Origin: Carettochelys insculpta
Taxonomy: Eukaryota; Chordata; Testudines; Carettochelyidae
Assembly (NCBI RefSeq): GCF_033958435.1
Contig: NC_134138.1
Span: 179,846,798 to 179,910,797, forward strand
DNA: 64,000 nt
Direction: 5' to 3'
Numbering within the stretch: position 1 is the stretch's first letter; each line of letters begins with the position of its first letter. The translations under genes were made by a program, and so were the position numbers. The notes under the pieces are model-generated. The model had not been told where the DNA came from. It ran no database searches and worked only from the letters and a program-made list of their open reading frames with translations. Positions 58,304 through 64,000 of the stretch are shown here, piece after piece.

Positions 58304-60835
58304 AAAAACTTGAATAATTTGAGATGAAATTTTCCATGCTGGTTGTCTGCCTCAAGCTAAGTTTGGGGGTTGTTTTTATTTGGTTTAGGGAGAGTGTAGA
58401 AGATAAAGGTTGTTTTTGTCTGTATGATTATTTTGAATATTTCAGGAAAAAATGTGGGGAAATCAATCTTGAAATTTGGGGCACTATCATCCTTGTGTCA
58501 GGGATGCAACTTTAGCTGTTTCTATGGGGAAACTACTCAGTTTCAATCAAATTATAGGTCTCCAGAAGAAAAAAAATTGCATATGCTCAGATTTATTATA
58601 ACTTGACACAAATTCTGCACAAATTTTGTACTCAGAGCATGCACTATCACCTGTTACTAGACTGCACAATCCCTGCAGACCCGACCATGTGTCATCCCAG
58701 AGCTCCAGGTGCTGAGCGGGGCTTTCCCTACTGGTGTTGCTCTCAGTGGTTGTGTGCTGCTTTGATGCTAATTGGCTTAGTAGCCTAGAAGCAGTGCTGG
58801 GTTCTGATCCCACTGGCTCCATGGCTCAAGAACTGAGATCAGGGAGTCTGATTCTCCTACTAGCTGCAGCCTGGGAGCTAATAGGAGGAACAGACTGGAA
58901 GCATAGAAGAGGAAGCTAGTGCGGAGGGACAAGAGATAGATGTAAAAGGTATGGCAGAAGTAATAGACTGAGGCAGAAAACTGGCAAGAGGAAGTCACTG
59001 ACAGCTGGGGGAAGGAAGATTGAGAGTGGTTGTGTAAGGAGTGGAATGGAATGCAAGTGGCAATGATTGGAGCTGTGATTTTGCCAAATATTTGAAGGAA
59101 TCTGGATGTCCAGTTATCCTAGAAATTAACAGGCATCCAACTCTGTTAAGAAGCCCTGAAATTTTAGCATGAACCCTGTATCCTCCATTTTTAACCTGAA
59201 AAATAATAGAAATAATCTTTTACCAACTGTGAGGGTCTCCAGCCTGTCTCATGCATTCGTTTGCTGAGCAATAATTCTTGCATCCCAGTTAAGGGCCTGA
59301 TCCTGCAAAGGCTTAACTGGGGAAAAGCACGAACGGGTCTCCTGATGGCACAGCAGAAGCAAAGTAAACTCCATTGTACATGGCATGTTAGCTATATCGC
59401 CCCATTCCTAATAAGGAACTGTGAGGAGCATATTGAACCCAGATTGTTGCAGCCAAGAAGGGTTTAGTAGATGGGCCAGCTACCTCTCCAGCTACCACTA
59501 ACTGACAAATTAACCACAGCTGTGATAAAAGGCTGCAGCTTAGCCAGGGGAGGGGTTGTTAATTACTAGAAAGATGAGGCATCCCTCACAAAAGTTCCTT
59601 GATAACAGATTGGGTAAAAGCTTCACAGAGATATAAAATGCTAGAGAGGACAGGAAAAGGCAGCTCTAGGATAGAAGTGAAGGTAAGAAACAGCTCAATG
59701 AGGAAGAGAAAGACAGTAAGAAAAAGATCGTAAGTGCTTATCAGAAGGGGTCTGGGCTGGACACCAGAGAAAAATCCCTGATTCCCTACTATCCTCCATT
59801 CAGGGCTGGCTCAAGACCAAAAGGAACCCTCCTCATTTGGTGCTCTCCTCCTCATTTATTTTGCATTGGATTTTTCCTTTGCTCAAAATCAGATTGCTCT
59901 TGAACTTTGTGGCATTCTTTAGTGTGCTCCTGGAGGCTTCTTAAGGGACATCTTTTATTTTCCATGGTGGGAAATGGTATTCGGGAGAGCAAACATTTAT
60001 ACTCTGCAGTGTTACCAAGTCATCAAGCATTATGTGTTGAAGGATGCTAAAAGATGTAAGTACTTCTTTTATACTGTTGTGTAGATGGGTTTGCTAGATA
60101 TGTATGGCATCTCATTAAATATGTCCTTTAATGCTACTTAAACTCTGCAAGTATTAAAACACAAGTACACTTTCACAAGTGCAGTCAAACAAGGTTCACA
60201 ATATTGCAGCTGGGCTTACAGGAGCAAACTGAAGTGATTCTTGTTAGCTGACAGCTGGAGAGGCTGTCATCCCTTATGTATCCATAAGGGCCTGGCTGGC
60301 AATATTTTAGGAGGTTGGAGGAAAAAGGGGAGCTCTTAAAAACCCTGGAAGGTCCCATGAGATTCTATATAAGTTAAATCAAATTTTAGGAGGCTAATGA
60401 AAAAAGGAGTTCACATATGGAATATCTGAAACGTGTTACTTCAAACTGTCTATTCTTTTCCTTTTGTCACAAAATTAACAGCACCCAGAGTTTAGCAGTC
60501 CATTACCCTGGCCTGGGTCACCAGCCCTTAAATCTGGCCCTGTCCCCACTACCACTCCACTGGAGGCAGGGTGTGAGCCTCAGGAGCCACAAGGACCATT
60601 GCACCTGAATCAGGATGGAAAAGCTGGAGTAAAAGTCAATGAACTGCATTCATGGTTTTGTTTAGATTTTTCTGTTCCTGTGGAAGGGGTAAGTCTCCAA
60701 GCAACCTGTCTGGAGGACTTTGTTGAAAAAAATAAATCACTGAGTGGTCCAAGCAGCACTAGGGACAGAGGGTCTGCCTGCTACATTCCACTCAACCATA
60801 AGGATGCACACCAGGTAGTGAGTGACTTTGCCCAC
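58304..60835. other. Unassigned sequence with a possible LTR-like part
   Basis: No clear element. Around 59515-59790 'gtgataaaaggctgcagctt' followed by purine-rich sequence resembles the promoter-like layout at about 10000, so a worn LTR is possible. No coding domain recognised. Confidence 0.3.
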
Positions 60836-60836
60836 T

Positions 60837-60901
60837 AAAGCGTATGCTCCAAAATATCTGTTAGTCTATGAGGTGCCGCAGGACTTCTTGTTGTTCTCAA
60901 C
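60837..60901 (+). mobile_element. Penelope tail fragment (family of 4862-6330)
   Basis: 'atgctccaaaatatctgtta', then 'gtctatgaggtgccgcagga' and 'cttcttgttgttctc' match the 3' tail at 6244-6296 almost base for base. Only about 65 bp are left and the terminal 'gctacagactaacacgg' part is absent. Confidence 0.85.
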
Positions 60902-61857
60902 AGCGGATGGTTTTCCATCAGTGCGGGTTATCCTCCTCTCTATCTGTTTTCTTTCCCACGTATTTGACCCTTTAGAGCCTGCAGAAAAATCCTCATCTGA
61001 AGCTTTTTGTTTCTTTGGGGGTGGGGGGGTATGTTCTTAATTTTCTTGGCTCTTCATGCTGCAGCAGTAAGCAAGTAGACTATTCCACCCGTATCCTTAT
61101 CATTGCCAGCAGCAGAACAAGATCTAGTGCTGCATTAGTTTTCCCCCACCTGCTACAAAATAGGTTTCTTCAGCAGCTATTCATTTCTAAGCTAAGATAC
61201 AACGTCCCTTCCAGTCACATTAATTGTTGTAACTATGAACTATTTCCCATCTTCTCCTAAAGGTTTTCTGACCTGGGGTTTTGCAGTTTCTTTAGCTTTT
61301 GGATATACAAAGGACTTTCATTCAAAATGAAGTGTCCCAGGCTGGCGCTGTCAGAAATTCTAAAAGCTTCTGCTACTATACACCTTTAAAGATAATTACT
61401 GCCATGGGGGTTATCGCTACTATTAACCGCATCTATTCTAATAAGATGATGCAAAATGGGCATGGGAGTTAAAAAGGGAAAATATTTGCCTAGAACATGC
61501 ACTATGTCACTGTGTGTTCTCAGCTGATTCAACAGAAGCTGGTTGAGCTCAGTGCCATGCAAGAGAGGCATCTTTCCATCCAGCCTGAGTGCTCACGAAG
61601 TATTACAGCAGCACTCACAGAACTTGCTCATGGCCTAAATGCCAAGTTCTCAGTATGGCGATGTGACCTGCTAGTCAGCATGTGTTAGCATCCTCTTCTG
61701 CTCCCTCCACAGAAGGTGTGGGTCTGGGGGCCAGCTCTGACACTAAGCCACACCAGTAACTTTAAGAACCCCCTTTTCAAGTGCTCTAAGATTGTGAGTA
61801 TTCTGGTTTACTGTTTCCTGAATGCAAATCCCTGCCTCAGTTTCTTTGTCACTCCAA
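60902..61857. other. Unassigned sequence
   Basis: No repeat or gene recognised. A short poly-G run lies near 61017-61028. Confidence 0.4.
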
Positions 61858-62298
61858 GGCTATGTATACACTAGCCCCTGCTTTTTTAAAGGGGGATGCT
61901 AATGAGACACTTGGGCAGATGCTAATGAGGCACTGGCATGAATATGCAGTGCCTCATTAGCATAACAGCAACCACAACAATTCGCAAGTGCTGCTTTCGA
62001 ATCTCACACTTCCTGTGTAGATGGGGAGGCCTTTCAAAAGGACCTCCCAGTCTTCGAAAGCTCCTTATTCCTAAAACCAAATAGGAATAAGGGGCTTTTG
62101 AAGACTGGGGGGGTCCTTTCGAAAGGCCCCCCCATCTACACAGGCAGGGCGTGATTCAAAAGTGGCACTTTTGGATCGCTGTGGCTGCCGTTATGCTAAT
62201 GAGGTGCTACATATTCATTGCAGCACCTCATTAGCATCTGCCAAAGTATCTCATTAGCATCCCCCCTTCAAAATGTGGGGGCTAGTGTAGACATAGCC
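61858..62298. mobile_element. Near-perfect palindromic MITE, 441 bp
   Basis: Ends are 'ggctatgtatacactagccc' and the inverted 'gggctagtgtagacatagcc'. The left arm 'gatgctaatgagacactt', 'gcagatgctaatgaggcact', 'cctcattagcataacagc' and 'cttattcct' is mirrored along the whole right arm, with a centre near 62078 ('aaaaccaaat'). Arms of about 215 nt pair with only scattered mismatches. Non-coding, same family as 12292-12645. Confidence 0.92.
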
Positions 62299-63445
62299 CA
62301 AAAGTTCTTTGGTCAGTAATGGTTCATGGACTCTGGGTTTCTGCTTTACATTCTTTATCTTCCTTCTGGTAAAGCCTTGCCATAGGGTCCTGGTCTCTTC
62401 ATTCTCTCTCAAATGGCTGATCAGTGTGTCTTCCTTTTTACAGATATCCAGTTTCCTTTGTCCACTAATATCCTGGTCAACCTTGAAATCCCTATCAGCT
62501 GATCAGTTGCTTAGTTACCAGCCTACCTGGCTCCACTGGTCCTTTGAGGCAGTGGTGAACTTTCTTGTCCAGAGGGTGCTTCCACTTGAATAGAGGACCA
62601 TAAATGTTTAATGACCTCTTTCTCCACATTCTCAGCACAATCACTACTCCTTGGAATTTCAACTCCTGATGGAGGTAAAAAGATACTAGGGAAAGTAGAC
62701 TAGATTTTTCAATCAAAATAGCAGTTGTAATTTGATAAACATGAATAGTTCACTATCAAACAGAATTAATAAGTTGTAAATAGACTCCAAATTGCTCCAT
62801 CAACTTTGTAATCAAATGCTCAAAGTGGATTTTTTTTTCCCAGCTCAGTTCTACAGTTTTAAAGATGCACATTCTCAACCTCATTTACAGGAGAGGAATT
62901 CTCTACCCTGGTGTTTTGTTTTTTTTTCTAGACATCCTCATATCCATATAGTAAACAGTACAAAAAGCTTCCAAAAGTTCAGACACACTCTTTCTTTCAG
63001 AGAAAGAAATGCAGTCAGATCTGCCAGCAAAATCCCAGTTTGATGAAATCAACCCTATGTAATTGCTCTTAATGCCACAGTACTCCCATAGAAATCTCTG
63101 TCAGTTTCGAAGACTTCACTTCATTAAACCTGAATTTATTGCTGTCTGGTTTGAATTTGAGTTTAAATATTGATCAGATATTTCTTTTCATGCATTTTGA
63201 AATATGTATGAGGCATAACACAGTCTTCCTTGGAATTCAGCTATCTTCAAATCTGAAAATCTTTGTATCTCATTCACATTTTTCTAGAAATGTATGTATT
63301 TTTGATCTGAACTCTTCTATTGGGACCCATCTTAGAGATGATGTAATGAATCCTCTCCTACCGAGCACACCTCTCCAGGAGAGGGACCACCTGTTAGGAA
63401 GAGACAGGTAATAGTAATGAGAGGTGGTCCTCTTGGACAAAGATG
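62299..63445. other. Unassigned AT-rich sequence
   Basis: No repeat or gene recognised. Confidence 0.4.
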
Positions 63446-63449
63446 TTCA

Positions 63450-63785
63450 AGGTGGCAGGCAGGTTATAATAGAGGCCTATAAAATCATGAATGATGTGGA
63501 AAAATTACTTAAAGTGTTCTTTACCTCTTCACATATCACAAGAACCAGTGGTCATGCAATGAAACTAATAGCAATGGGTTTAAGGGGATGTTCTGTGGGC
63601 CAAAACATAACTGGGTTCAAAAATGAATTGTGCATCGTCATGTGTTGGATGTCCCATCTTGTGACTCCTGGAAACTGGGGTGGAGAGCAAGATGAATTAC
63701 TGGATAAATTGCCTTGTTTTGTTCACCCCCTTTGAATGACTTGGTATGGGTCGTCTTCAGAAGACAGGATACTAGCGTAGATGGT
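63450..63785 (+). mobile_element. CR1 LINE 3' fragment, worn
   Basis: The frame from 63466 gives 'IIEAYKIMNDVEKLLKVFFT' and 'ITRTSGHAMKLIAMGL', the end of CR1 ORF2, matching the copy at 45174 ('MIEVYKIMSGVEKVN', 'TRGHQMKLMGSRF'). The 3' part keeps 'ttcagaagacaggatactag' near 63760 but lacks the 'ttcttatg' tail. Confidence 0.75.
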
Positions 63786-64000
63786 GTAATGTATTGGAGC
63801 ACATGTAGTTTTGGCTGGGGTCTGCATACTGGGGACAGTAATTGTTTGGAGAGCCAAGTTCAATAAGCAACAGTCTGGGTCAGAGTCAGGCCTAAATCAG
63901 TGACCAGAAGTCAAAGGAGAACCAGGAAGAAATCAGGGTCAGAATCAGACTTGCACTGATGATCTGAAGTCACAGGAGGCCAAAGTTTGTGAGATTGCCC

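Overview
This window looks like non-coding chromosomal DNA from a sauropsid vertebrate, most probably a turtle. The evidence is the repeat set: CR1 LINE 3' ends closing in (ttcttatg)n tails (14914, 45650), two Penelope-like element families whose 3' tails recur across the window, Harbinger-type DNA transposons and MITEs with 'gtctaca...tgtagac' termini, Tigger/mariner, hAT and RTE copies, and LTR-like pieces. The assignment rests on recalled repeat families, not on a database search. I found no exon of a host protein gene, no tRNA or rRNA gene and no CRISPR array. The only recognisable coding sequence is decayed transposon or retrotransposon protein.

Layout. At 1.4-2.0 kb a hAT-like MITE abuts a complete 327-bp mariner-type MITE. 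At 4.8-6.7 kb an inverted Penelope dimer is nested in a Harbinger-type element, with a 12-bp target duplication. At 6.77-7.48 kb lies a CpG-rich Harbinger-like element. A SINE-like piece (7.7 kb), a Tigger-like MITE (8.6 kb) and two fold-back MITEs (11.5, 12.3 kb) follow. At 14.7-15.7 kb a CR1 tail touches a Tigger remnant. An LTR-like block lies near 16.0-16.8 kb, and an old CR1 copy (22.2-24.6 kb) contains a GC-rich insert. A hAT element spans 25.6-26.5 kb. Worn CR1 sequence lies at 28.5-29.3 kb, and a scrambled CR1 at 31.4-33.0 kb carries its coding blocks in the wrong order and orientation. LTR-like blocks are at 33.4-34.2 and 35.6-36.1 kb, with a fold-back MITE between them.

From 36 to 44 kb the sequence is mostly unique and AT-rich, broken by a hAT MITE (42.1 kb) and a second mariner-type MITE (43.4 kb). 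A CR1 3' end (44.9-45.65 kb) precedes the largest object in the window. This is a roughly 4.2-kb two-gene PIF/Harbinger transposon (45.84-50.03 kb) with a spliced Myb/SANT-like gene on + and a spliced DDE transposase gene on -, arranged convergently and both disabled. Further on are two MITEs (51.7, 53.5 kb), a Penelope remnant joined to an RTE LINE with a (TGA)n tail (56.3-58.3 kb), a Penelope tail fragment (60.8 kb), a near-perfect 441-bp palindromic MITE (61.9 kb) and a CR1 3' fragment (63.5 kb).

These are independent mobile-element insertions rather than a cooperating gene set. The exception is the Harbinger pair: in that superfamily the Myb-like protein and the transposase act together. 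Part of the insertion history can be read from nesting and from CpG loss.
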